From Paenibacillus albus (GTDB lineage: Bacteria; Bacillota; Bacilli; Paenibacillales; Paenibacillaceae): DNA of 64,000 bases. The stretch's first letter is position 1, and each line of letters starts with the position of its first letter. The notes beneath the pieces were generated by a model, which saw only the letters and a program-made list of their open reading frames with translations, did no database searches and was not told the origin of the DNA. Both the position numbers and the translations under genes were made by a program. Below, piece by piece: positions 43,432-51,640 of this stretch. Location: assembly GCF_003952225.1 (NCBI RefSeq), contig NZ_CP034437.1, positions 4,416,501 through 4,480,500 on the forward strand, in the 5' to 3' direction.

Positions 43432-44298
43432 CTAGTCCTTCATGCCGGATGTAGTCATCGTTTCGATAATGCGGCTTTGCGAGAAGACGAACAGAGCGAT
43501 CGGCACGCTCATCAGAATAAGCGCGACGGCCGAACCGACCCCGGCGCGCGCAATTCCGCCGAATATGATCTGGTTCGAAGCATAGTGAAGCGTCTTCAAC
43601 TGCTCGCTATAGATGAAGCCGTTGCCGTCCGTGCCCCAGAGCATCTGGAAGAGCAGGATAACCAACGTCAGCCAAGCAGGCTTTACGTTCGGCATGACGA
43701 TTTGCCAGAAGATCCGGTATTCGTTAGCCCCGTCAATCTTGGCCGATTCCAGCAGCGCGTCAGGAATTTGCTCCATGAATTGTTTCATGAGGTATAGTCC
43801 CAGCGAGAACGCGAATGCTGGCACGATAACCGCCCAGTACGTATCAATGAGGCCGATCCATGACATGACCATGTAGTTCGGAATCGCTGTTACTTGAGGC
43901 GTGAACATCAGAGAAAGCACAACGACGGTGAAAATGAGCTTCGATCCGGGAAACTTATGTTTCGCTAGCGGATAAGCCGCGGCCGAGGCCAGCAGCACGT
44001 GGCCGACCACGCCCATCCCGGTTATGAAGAAGGTGTTAAAGATGTAACGGGAGAACGGAACCCACGATTGTCCGAGCAGCGTCATCAGATCGATGAAGTT
44101 GCTCGTCGTCGGATGCCGAACGAAGAGCGTCGGCGGGAACAGGAAGATTTCGTCGAGCGGCTTGAATGCCGCATTGATTGCATATACGAGCGGCAGCGCC
44201 ATGAAAGCGGCGACGGCAGCCAGAAACACGAACATCCAGAACGTTCCGGAGAACGAACGGTTCACTCGTCTTTTGCGAATAGGAAGCGCTAACCTCAT
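43432..44298 (-). CDS. Carbohydrate ABC transporter permease (MalG/CUT1 type), second set
   Basis: 288 residues, six helices, EAA loop LLESAKIDGANEYRIFWQI. Starts 3 nt after the stop of the preceding permease gene, and its product pairs with that permease. Followed closely by the NHL gene. Confidence 0.92.
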   Translation of the reverse strand: MRLALPIRKRRVNRSFSGTFWMFVFLAAVAAFMALPLVYAINAAFKPLDEIFLFPPTLFVRHPTTSNFIDLMTLLGQSWVPFSRYIFNTFFITGMGVVGHVLLASAAAYPLAKHKFPGSKLIFTVVVLSLMFTPQVTAIPNYMVMSWIGLIDTYWAVIVPAFAFSLGLYLMKQFMEQIPDALLESAKIDGANEYRIFWQIVMPNVKPAWLTLVILLFQMLWGTDGNGFIYSEQLKTLHYASNQIIFGGIARAGVGSAVALILMSVPIALFVFSQSRIIETMTTSGMKD

Positions 44299-44301
44299 CC
44301 T

Positions 44302-45273
44302 CTATTCCCCCACCCTCCTGAGAAGTCGCTGCACGACCAGGTTCGTTCCGACCATTAAGGTGAACAACACCGTCGCGATTGCGGAAGCGTAGCCCATCTC
44401 GAATCGTATCGTTCCGAAGTCGATCAAATGCGTTACGATGGTTTCGGCCGCGTAGTTGACGCTCGGGAAGCCGGCTAAGTAAATAGACACGTCCGCAATC
44501 GCCAAAGATGAGGTGATCTGGATGACGGCGCCGAACATCAGCTGCGGCTTCATCGAAGGAAGCGTAATGTACCAGAGCTCTTGCCAGCGATTCTTGACGC
44601 CGTCGACCGCCCCAGCTTCATACAGCGTTTTGTCTACGGTTTGAAGACCCGCGATGAAGGCCAGGAAGCCTGTTCCAAGACTAAGCCAGAGCTGCACGAG
44701 GATGATGATCGGCATAATGTATTGCTCTGTCTTCAGCCACTGAATCGGGTCAAGCAGCACGCCCATCTTGATCAGGAAGCCGTTCGCGATGCCGTAACGG
44801 TCTCCTGAGAAGATCATCTGCCAGAGGAAGTAGACATTCCCCGAGATGGAAGGCGCATAGAAGATCAGCGTCATGAACGCGCGCAGCTTCGGGCGAAGAT
44901 CGTTGATGATCCAAGCAAACACGAAGCATGCCATATAGCTGAGCGGCCCGGTAATGACCGCGAAGAGGATCGTGTTCTTAATTGCGATCAAGAACACATC
45001 ATCTTCCAGAAACAGGCGGGAGTAGTTCTGCCACCCGATGAAGCGCGGAAATTCAAGCATGTTGAAGTACGTAAAGCTGATGAAGACAGACATAATGACT
45101 GGCAGCACGGTGAAGATCGCAAATAGGAGCAAATAAGGCGACATCAGAATATAGGAATGCTTCCTCGCCTTGATTTCTTTCCATTTGATCGCCCACCAGC
45201 TTGTCGTTTCTACGGCTGGCTTCCCGGCGACTACAGTTACTGATGTTTGACTCGGTGTACCGATCGTTGACAC
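44302..45273 (-). CDS. Carbohydrate ABC transporter permease (MalF/CUT1 type), second set
   Basis: 323 residues with six helices after a polar N-terminus. EAA loop LYEAGAVDGVKNRWQELWYI. GTG start 45273 with AAGGAGGG 7 nt upstream, 12 nt after the large binding protein gene. Confidence 0.92.
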   Translation of the reverse strand: MSTIGTPSQTSVTVVAGKPAVETTSWWAIKWKEIKARKHSYILMSPYLLLFAIFTVLPVIMSVFISFTYFNMLEFPRFIGWQNYSRLFLEDDVFLIAIKNTILFAVITGPLSYMACFVFAWIINDLRPKLRAFMTLIFYAPSISGNVYFLWQMIFSGDRYGIANGFLIKMGVLLDPIQWLKTEQYIMPIIILVQLWLSLGTGFLAFIAGLQTVDKTLYEAGAVDGVKNRWQELWYITLPSMKPQLMFGAVIQITSSLAIADVSIYLAGFPSVNYAAETIVTHLIDFGTIRFEMGYASAIATVLFTLMVGTNLVVQRLLRRVGE

Positions 45274-45285
45274 GTGAATCCCTCC

Positions 45286-48222
45286 TTATTCCGGCAGGCC
45301 GAATTCTTTGCGCTTCGCTTTGATTTCGTCTTGAATGTATTGGGTGTAGTCCATTATCGATTCCCGAGCTTCCGTATTCTTCTCGACAACGACTTTCAAG
45401 AACGCGTTCTGCAGATGACGTCCTGTGAAGTAGCCGCCTGGCACCTCGGGAACACCTCTAACATATTCGAACTGCGCTTTGAGGTTATCGTAATCGGCGA
45501 CTGGCCAAGGCAAGCTATCGAGCGCTTTGATGTTCGCCGTCGGGTAACGTGCGGAAGCTCCCATCAGCGCTTCCATCTCACGACCGAAATTCGTTTGGGT
45601 CTTCTCACTGGTCCACCATTTCATGAATTCCCAGGAAGAGTCTTTGTCCTTCGCGCCGCCCATCATCAGCGTACCGTTGCCGGTGCTTGGCGTATCTCTG
45701 CGAATCGTTCCATCCGCCTGCTTCGTGCCCGGAATCGGAGCAAAGCCCCACATGCCGCGGATTTCCGGCGCGAATACGGTGAGCTGATTGTACGTGGTGT
45801 AATCCACGATCCCGATCGGCATTTCGCCTGTGCGGAACCGGTTCGCGAAGTCGAATTCGCGCTCCAGCTTGTAGTCGCTGTACAGATCCGTCCATGTCTT
45901 GAACGTTTCGACGCCGATCTTCGAATCCAGATCGGACTCTTTGCCGTTATCACGGTAGAATTGACCGCCATTCTGCAGCAGCATGGAGCCGAAGATCGAG
46001 TTCGGCGGAATGTTCTGTCCAGGCACCGGCACCGAAGTCTGAGGAACCGTGATCGGCATACCGAACTGCATCCTGTTCTTGCTTAGTACGGTGAGCAGCT
46101 TATACACGTCATCCCAGGTTTGCGGTACTTCCAGGCCCAGCTCCTTAAGTACGTCCTTGCGGTAGAAAAGCATATTGAAGGTTTGCGTCTCCGGCAGTGC
46201 GTATACACCTTTCTCGTACGTGTACGGAACAAGCGCACTGTCGCGGAACCGCTTCGCAACCTCCCGATAATCGGAGAATTGCGTCAAATCGGCGGCCGCA
46301 TGGCGCATTGCGTAGTTAACGGGAATATCGTTACTGATCTGCATCGCGACGTCCGGGCCGCGGCCGGCCAAGGTTGCTGGCAGCAAGGTGTTCATTTGCA
46401 CGAGCTTCAAATTCACGTTGATGCCCGTCTGCGGCGTGAACGTTTCGTCGATCATCGCCTTCAACGTGTTCGCTTGATCGCGGCCGCTGCCGATCCAAAC
46501 CGTTATCGACTTCTGGTTCTTCTTGTCCGAATCGTTGCCGATTTGGTTGTAATCGATCACGAATGAATAGGCGAACGTCGACAGCTCATGCTTCATCTTC
46601 GAGAAGAAACCTTCTCCTGACGAAGGGAACTTCTTGCCTGGCGATGCGACGTAAATTTCGTCGATCTGAAGCGGCATTTCGATTGCCTTCTGCAGCCATG
46701 TGCCGAGTCCACCGGCGTTGCTCTTGAATGCGGCAAGGCGACGCGGAATGGTATCGGGATCCTTCACGAGTTCCTTCAGCTGCAGCGCCATCGTCTTAAG
46801 AAGCGCTTCGGAATCGCTGCTTCCACCCGACAGCCGTTTCAGCTCCGTGCTGACGGCAGTTAGCCGTTCGCTCTCGGATTGGAACGTTTCCAGCATCTTC
46901 GGCACTTGTTTGTCCAAGCGGTAATCGCGGTATTTATCCGGCGATGCGCCGGTAATCATGATGATTTTGCGATACATGGCATTAAGATTGTACAAGCTCT
47001 CTTTCACTTCGCGGATAATCGGAGCGAATTCACCGAGAGTATCTTCCATACGAATGATGTTCTTACCCTTCTCGAGCTTGAACAGGTAAGGCTCATCGCC
47101 GCCCATGACGTCGATACGGTATCCGTTCTTGTAGCGGAACGGAATTTGTTCAGCTTCCTTGAACGGAACCTCGCCGTTAATCAGAAGACGGCGCGTCGAG
47201 TACAAGCCTCGAACGAATTCCTGCTTGGATTTCATTGCGATCTTATACAGTCCTGCTTCCGGCGCGTCAACTTCCCACTCGATCCACTGCCCCGGCAGAC
47301 GCCAGTTATAGCCTCCAATCGTATTGACCCGAATGAGCTTCGGACTGTAAGGCGTAACCGCGGAGGTGGAACGTTCCGTCTGCGGATATAGTGTCGGCGA
47401 CGATTTGGCTAGGGCTGCCTCGCCTTGAACGGTAATCAGCTGACTGTCCGTTTTCTTTAGTCCATCCTTATCGTATTGCTTGAGCGTTTCCTCATAAGTA
47501 GCCGGCTGCTGCTGCTGATACAGCTTTAGCTGATGGATGACCATCGGCTCTCGCTGCGAGACGAACGTGAGCGTATGATGGCCGGAGCTCAAGTAAAACT
47601 TGAACGGATCGGCGTAGTAGCCATCCGAATCCTCGAGCAGCGCCTCGCGCCATGCCGGCTTCTCGACTTGCTCCGGACGCAGGTCGTTGCCCAGATTGTC
47701 CTGCTTTACATGAGCCAGCTCGTTGTCCCACACACGATCAAATTGCAGGTATGATGCTTCCGTGAACGGAACGACGCCGTCAATTTGCAGCGAACGCTCG
47801 ATGCTCGAGCTCTTGCCCGCGATTGGATAGTATTGAAGCTCAATGTTGTAGAAACCCTCTTGCGTTACATCAATATCCCAGGATACGCTGCCTTGTTCGC
47901 CGGTCTTGAGAGACGTACCGGATTGGCCTTCATAATCGTCCAGCTTCTCAAAGCCGTCGCCTTCCGTCTTGGCGTAGCTTGCGGCATCCAGAACAATCTC
48001 CTGTTTGGCGAAGCCGATGTTCTCATGCTTGGATAGGTATTCCGCGTAGTCACCGCGGCCATCCTGCAGCGTCGACCAATTGCCTTCGGCGAACGCCGAT
48101 TGGCTTCCCGCGGCTGCCATGCCGTCATTGCCCGACCTTGTCCAGACGACGAGCAATGCAAGCGCGATGATGACGCATGCCGTCGTCATTCCCCATTTCT
48201 TAAGCCGTTGTCTCCCTTTCAA
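45286..48222 (-). CDS. Giant membrane-tethered sugar-binding protein with two carbohydrate-binding-like domains
   Basis: 978 residues from TTG 48222 (AGGAGGG 6 nt upstream), against about 430-550 for usual family members. A membrane anchor (MTTACVIIALALLVVW, no lipobox) is followed by two beta-sandwich, CBM6/35-like segments (about 45-240 and 290-400, e.g. GSVSWDIDVTQEGFYNIEL and GQWIEWEVDAPEAGLYKIAM). A helical stretch comes next, then a solute-binding domain from about 570 (KSITVWIGSGRDQANTLKAM, WDDVYKLLTVLSKN, SWEFMKWWTSEKTQ). Probably catches a glycan and passes it to the adjacent permeases. First gene of the long operon. Confidence 0.88.
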   Translation of the reverse strand: MKGRQRLKKWGMTTACVIIALALLVVWTRSGNDGMAAAGSQSAFAEGNWSTLQDGRGDYAEYLSKHENIGFAKQEIVLDAASYAKTEGDGFEKLDDYEGQSGTSLKTGEQGSVSWDIDVTQEGFYNIELQYYPIAGKSSSIERSLQIDGVVPFTEASYLQFDRVWDNELAHVKQDNLGNDLRPEQVEKPAWREALLEDSDGYYADPFKFYLSSGHHTLTFVSQREPMVIHQLKLYQQQQPATYEETLKQYDKDGLKKTDSQLITVQGEAALAKSSPTLYPQTERSTSAVTPYSPKLIRVNTIGGYNWRLPGQWIEWEVDAPEAGLYKIAMKSKQEFVRGLYSTRRLLINGEVPFKEAEQIPFRYKNGYRIDVMGGDEPYLFKLEKGKNIIRMEDTLGEFAPIIREVKESLYNLNAMYRKIIMITGASPDKYRDYRLDKQVPKMLETFQSESERLTAVSTELKRLSGGSSDSEALLKTMALQLKELVKDPDTIPRRLAAFKSNAGGLGTWLQKAIEMPLQIDEIYVASPGKKFPSSGEGFFSKMKHELSTFAYSFVIDYNQIGNDSDKKNQKSITVWIGSGRDQANTLKAMIDETFTPQTGINVNLKLVQMNTLLPATLAGRGPDVAMQISNDIPVNYAMRHAAADLTQFSDYREVAKRFRDSALVPYTYEKGVYALPETQTFNMLFYRKDVLKELGLEVPQTWDDVYKLLTVLSKNRMQFGMPITVPQTSVPVPGQNIPPNSIFGSMLLQNGGQFYRDNGKESDLDSKIGVETFKTWTDLYSDYKLEREFDFANRFRTGEMPIGIVDYTTYNQLTVFAPEIRGMWGFAPIPGTKQADGTIRRDTPSTGNGTLMMGGAKDKDSSWEFMKWWTSEKTQTNFGREMEALMGASARYPTANIKALDSLPWPVADYDNLKAQFEYVRGVPEVPGGYFTGRHLQNAFLKVVVEKNTEARESIMDYTQYIQDEIKAKRKEFGLPE

Positions 48223-48330
48223 TGTCAGCCCTCCTAGGCGGCGACTTGATCTGCGGATCTCGCATCCCGCTGACGAAAGCGCACTTGTGTAGCATCGATC
48301 TATTGGCACATAACGAACCTATCTTCACAC

Positions 48331-48353
48331 CAAACATAATTACCTAATGTTTG
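48331..48353. promoter_or_regulatory. Inverted repeat in the leader of the large operon
   Basis: CAAACAT-(9 nt)-ATGTTTG, about 110 bp upstream of the giant binding protein gene. Candidate operator; the binding protein is unknown. Confidence 0.35.
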
Positions 48354-48403
48354 ATAATTGTTATCTAGTTTTTTGCTGAATGTTATGCTCGATTTACATA
48401 GAA

Positions 48404-48443
48404 AAGGGAGGGTCGTACCGGCACATCCGGCCACCCCTCCCTT
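48404..48443 (-). terminator. Terminator between the lipoprotein SBP gene and the large operon
   Basis: AAGGGAGGG and CCCTCCCTT pair around an inner CCGG/CCGG stem; the minus strand continues with TTTCTATG. It should lower transcription from the upstream SBP gene into the big operon. Confidence 0.7.
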
Positions 48444-48466
48444 CAATACCAGCAAGTGTCAATAAA

Positions 48467-49879
48467 TTATTTCAATTTATCAAGTGCGGCTTGTGCAGGT
48501 GCTTTGTATTTCTCAACTGTTGCGGTGACGGATTGATTCTTCTTGATAATGTCATCCAAGACCGAGAACCAAGGGTAGTCAGCTATGCCTTCTTCAAGCG
48601 AGATACGGCCAGTATTGTTGATGTGCTGCAGTGCCATATCGATGTCCGCTTGGTTTTTGAAGAGCGCTTCCAGACCATTCTGGCCAAGGTACTCCTCGGT
48701 AGAAGGCAAATCTTGCAGCTCTTCATAGATTTGGTAAACCATTTGCGGATCTTTTACGCCCTTCGGAATGACCCAGCCGTTCTGAGCGGTGTTCGCGTAA
48801 GTATATTTGCCGTCGCCGCTTGGACCTTGCGGATTCGGTACAACGCCGACTTCGAACGGCAGACCGCCGACGTTCCAGTCGAAGTTCGAGGACATCGCTA
48901 CGTCGCCGTCCTTGAACGTGGAAGTTTCATCCCAGCTGTTTTTGTCGCCTTTTTTAACTTTTACGACATTTTCTTTGTTGTACAGCCGGTTAATGAATTC
49001 CAATGTTTCGATCATCTTCGGATCTGTGAAGCCGACGGTCAGATCGTCGTTGACGAACAGTGCGCCGTTCGTTGCACCGAAGTCGCGAGCCGCGCCTGGC
49101 GCCCAGTCTGCGAAGCCCCATGTATCCGGTTTGCCATCGTTATTCGTATCAGTGGTCGCTTGCTTAGCGACTTCGAGGAATTTATCCCAATTCCATTCAC
49201 CGTTGGTGTACAGCTCTTGCGGATCCGGCAAGCCGAGCTTCTTGAACAGATCGCGGTTGTAGAACATGCCTACGGTCGATACGCCTTTGCCGCCGAAGAA
49301 GTATTCATCTCCGAGGAGCTGAGGAAGTTTAACTGTGTGTTGTTGTTCGTTGTTAATATCGCTGGTTGCTTGTGTGTATTCGCTGAGAGGAAGGATTAGG
49401 CCTTGTTTGATCGGGGCAAGCGCGCGCTTGAACTCTAGGATGGAGATGTCTGCCATTGGCGTTCCGGACAGCGCAGCCGTCGTGAACTTATCCATGTATT
49501 TATCAAACGGAATGTTGTCGTATTTAATCTTCACGTTGTATTTCTTCTCGACTTCATGGAGTTTATCGAGAGCTTTCTTGGAATCGGCGGTGTCGCCCTT
49601 CGGCGTTCCGTCCCACCATGCGGAGATATGTATTTCGCGTCCGCCAAGGTCAATCGGTGCGATAGCATTTGCATCGTTCGTCGGTGCCGCGTTATTGCCT
49701 GAGGCGTCGTTGCCGGTGTTCGCTGCCGCGTCATTGCCTGTTGTCGTGTTTGCTGCAGCATCGTTGGCAGGCTTATTATTGGCAGCGTTGCCATTTGAGT
49801 TATTGCTTCCACTTCCACAAGCCGTTAACGTAAGCATCGTTGCTGCAAGTAGAATTGTAAGTGCTTTCATATTTTTCAT
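48467..49879 (-). CDS. Sugar ABC transporter substrate-binding lipoprotein (SBP family 1)
   Basis: 470 residues. Lipobox LTLTACGS, then a 55-residue low-complexity Asn/Ala/Thr linker, then a type-I sugar-binding fold (EIHISAWWDGTPKGD, MADISILEFKRALAPIKQG, VGMFYNRDLFKKLGLPDP). It should deliver an oligosaccharide to one of the permease pairs downstream. It has its own promoter and terminator, allowing expression at a higher level than the transporter. Confidence 0.92.
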   Translation of the reverse strand: MKNMKALTILLAATMLTLTACGSGSNNSNGNAANNKPANDAAANTTTGNDAAANTGNDASGNNAAPTNDANAIAPIDLGGREIHISAWWDGTPKGDTADSKKALDKLHEVEKKYNVKIKYDNIPFDKYMDKFTTAALSGTPMADISILEFKRALAPIKQGLILPLSEYTQATSDINNEQQHTVKLPQLLGDEYFFGGKGVSTVGMFYNRDLFKKLGLPDPQELYTNGEWNWDKFLEVAKQATTDTNNDGKPDTWGFADWAPGAARDFGATNGALFVNDDLTVGFTDPKMIETLEFINRLYNKENVVKVKKGDKNSWDETSTFKDGDVAMSSNFDWNVGGLPFEVGVVPNPQGPSGDGKYTYANTAQNGWVIPKGVKDPQMVYQIYEELQDLPSTEEYLGQNGLEALFKNQADIDMALQHINNTGRISLEEGIADYPWFSVLDDIIKKNQSVTATVEKYKAPAQAALDKLK

Positions 49880-49934
49880 TTACAAAACAACCTCCCGCTT
49901 TTTAGTGAGCAATACTTGTTTGCTCCGGCAAGGT

Positions 49935-50022
49935 CCACCGGTTTCAGAGATGTTTGTTTGGTATCTCTTCTTCGTAACCGTTTTCATTCTTTGATTTAGC
50001 GTACCCCCATCACCACCGGTTT
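49935..50022. promoter_or_regulatory. Three LacI-like half-operator repeats in the SBP leader
   Basis: CCACCGGTTT occurs exactly at 49935-49944 and 50013-50022; the variant TAACCGTTTT lies between them at 49975-49984. Spacing is 40 and 38 bp. The ACCGGT core is palindromic, as in LacI-family operators, and a LacI regulator gene lies next to the region. Confidence 0.5.
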
Positions 50023-50049
50023 GCGAAGTGTTTGATGACTTACATGCCA

Positions 50050-50079
50050 ATAATAGCATCGGTAGCCAAAAATAGTCAA
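50050..50079 (-). promoter_or_regulatory. SigA promoter of the SBP lipoprotein gene
   Basis: Minus strand TTGACT (50074-50079), 18-bp spacer, TATTAT (50050-50055). Expected start of transcription near 50042, giving a leader of about 160 nt that contains the three repeats. Confidence 0.65.
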
Positions 50080-50186
50080 TCGTGTTTTTGCAAGTTTAAC
50101 AAAATTTTTGCAACGTTATTGTTCATTTGTTTTCTTTTTGTTATTTAATTAGGGTTTCGCGATAACTCTACTACATACACAAAAAG

Positions 50187-50248
50187 AGTCTCTCCCTCTC
50201 ATTGAATTCGTTTGTGGAGCTAACGAACTAAACGGAAAGGCAGAGACT
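50187..50248. repeat. Nested inverted repeat, possible long-loop terminator of the LacI gene
   Basis: Outer arms AGTCTCT/AGAGACT (50187-50193, 50242-50248) enclose inner arms TTCGTT/AACGAA (50207-50212, 50222-50227). On the minus strand it is followed by CTTTTTG. The rest of 50080-50508 shows no convincing gene. Confidence 0.4.
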
Positions 50249-50508
50249 TCAGGAACTATCTATGTAGAGTCGGATCTATTTCATCAAGCGAGTAAAGCCA
50301 GTATTCCTCAGGTTATGCAGCGCTAGGTGTAATGAAACGAAGTGTCATTGTTGCATGGATGCAAGGCAGCTTACGCGGTATGGTAATCAAATAATGACCG
50401 GCATATGGATAATCGGCGCGTTATTAGGACATCGTTGCAGACAAACGAACTCAAACTGGCAGTAACGACAACAAAATTTTAGCAAAAATTTAGGTTGGCT
50501 GCTGCTAG

Positions 50509-51582
50509 CTACTGTATTTCCACGTTAGCTTCTTCTCGCTCAGCTTCTCCATTCAACAAGTAAGCGTAGTTCTCCCGCAGAATAACATCCGCATAAATCA
50601 GTTTTTTCTCATGCGCCGTCCTTGGGTTCTGAATGCGCCATAGCATTTGATCCACTGCACGCATGCCGAGCAGCTCCTTATTCACGTTCACAGTCGCGAG
50701 AATCGGATGGGTATCGTTGGTGTTGTCGAAGCCGGTTACCGCGCATTGCGCAGGCACCTCGATCCCTAGATAGCCCAAATGCTCGATGAAGAACCGCGCA
50801 TTGACATCATGAGCGCATACGAAGACTTCCGGCAGGTCAACCGGCCGATATTGCTTGAACAAGAGAAAGATATCCTGCGCTTCCGGTCCAATCAGCATAG
50901 GATCCTGATGCAGCTCGATCTGACAGCTCTCGAGCGTGGATCGGAAAGCAAGCCAACGGTCAAAGTAGCTCTGGGCATCCTTGATGTTTCCGACGAACTG
51001 AAATTTGCGGTATCCTTTGCTGATCAGCTTCATCATCATCTGCTGCATGCTGTTGAAATTATCCGTGAAGATCGTGTCGCACGCAAAGACGGGATCGCTA
51101 TGATCGACCATAACGACCGGAATGTCCATCTGCTTGATTTTGAGCAAAATTTGCGTGGAGACGGTTCCGATCGTAATGATGCCCTGAATCGCCTCCGGAT
51201 TGAGCAGCTTAAACACGTTATCGTCGGAAGGCTCCGTGATGGTAATAATGTCGAGCCCGCGCTGGCGAAGACGCGAGGACACGCCTTCAAATACGGGCCC
51301 CCAATAGATATGCTCCCGGTTCTGATACCGCAGGTTCGGAAACATGACCACAATCGTGCCGTCCCACTTCACCTCTTCGAACTCTTGAAGCTCACCTGTT
51401 AAGCGCTGCTGCTGCTGTTGCTGTTCGTTGTTTTTAAAGTAACCCAGCTGGCCGGCGACGCGCAGGATTTTCTCCCGCGTTTGGGCGCTCACTCCACTCT
51501 TACCAGACAATGCTCGAGAAACAGCGAACTTGGATACACCTGCTAAATCAGCGATTTCTTGAATTCTTACCTTTGCTCTCAT
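50509..51582 (-). CDS. LacI-family transcriptional regulator
   Basis: 357 residues from ATG 51582. The DNA-binding head is VRIQEIADLAGVSKFAVSRALSGKSGVS, followed by a sugar-binding periplasmic-type core (EGVSSRLRQRGLDIITITE, VPVVMVDHSD-like text, AVTGFDNTNDTHPILATV). It lies 58 nt after the AbrB-tagged ATPase gene with no terminator between, and directly upstream of the SBP and carbohydrate operon, which it probably represses until sugar binds. The Shine-Dalgarno is weak. Confidence 0.9.
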   Translation of the reverse strand: MRAKVRIQEIADLAGVSKFAVSRALSGKSGVSAQTREKILRVAGQLGYFKNNEQQQQQQRLTGELQEFEEVKWDGTIVVMFPNLRYQNREHIYWGPVFEGVSSRLRQRGLDIITITEPSDDNVFKLLNPEAIQGIITIGTVSTQILLKIKQMDIPVVMVDHSDPVFACDTIFTDNFNSMQQMMMKLISKGYRKFQFVGNIKDAQSYFDRWLAFRSTLESCQIELHQDPMLIGPEAQDIFLLFKQYRPVDLPEVFVCAHDVNARFFIEHLGYLGIEVPAQCAVTGFDNTNDTHPILATVNVNKELLGMRAVDQMLWRIQNPRTAHEKKLIYADVILRENYAYLLNGEAEREEANVEIQ

Positions 51583-51640
51583 GATGACCCGTCCGTTTCT
51601 CTTTTTAATTTTGCGTGAAGTTGTCTTTTCGTTTGAGCGT

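Noticed and set aside
48380..49399. Long plus-strand frame of 339 codons
   Set aside because: Antisense to the sugar-binding lipoprotein gene; composition is that of a shadow frame and it lacks a ribosome binding site.
50334..50460. Two short plus-strand frames in the gap upstream of the LacI stop
   Set aside because: About 20 codons or fewer each, no ribosome binding site and no conservation evidence.
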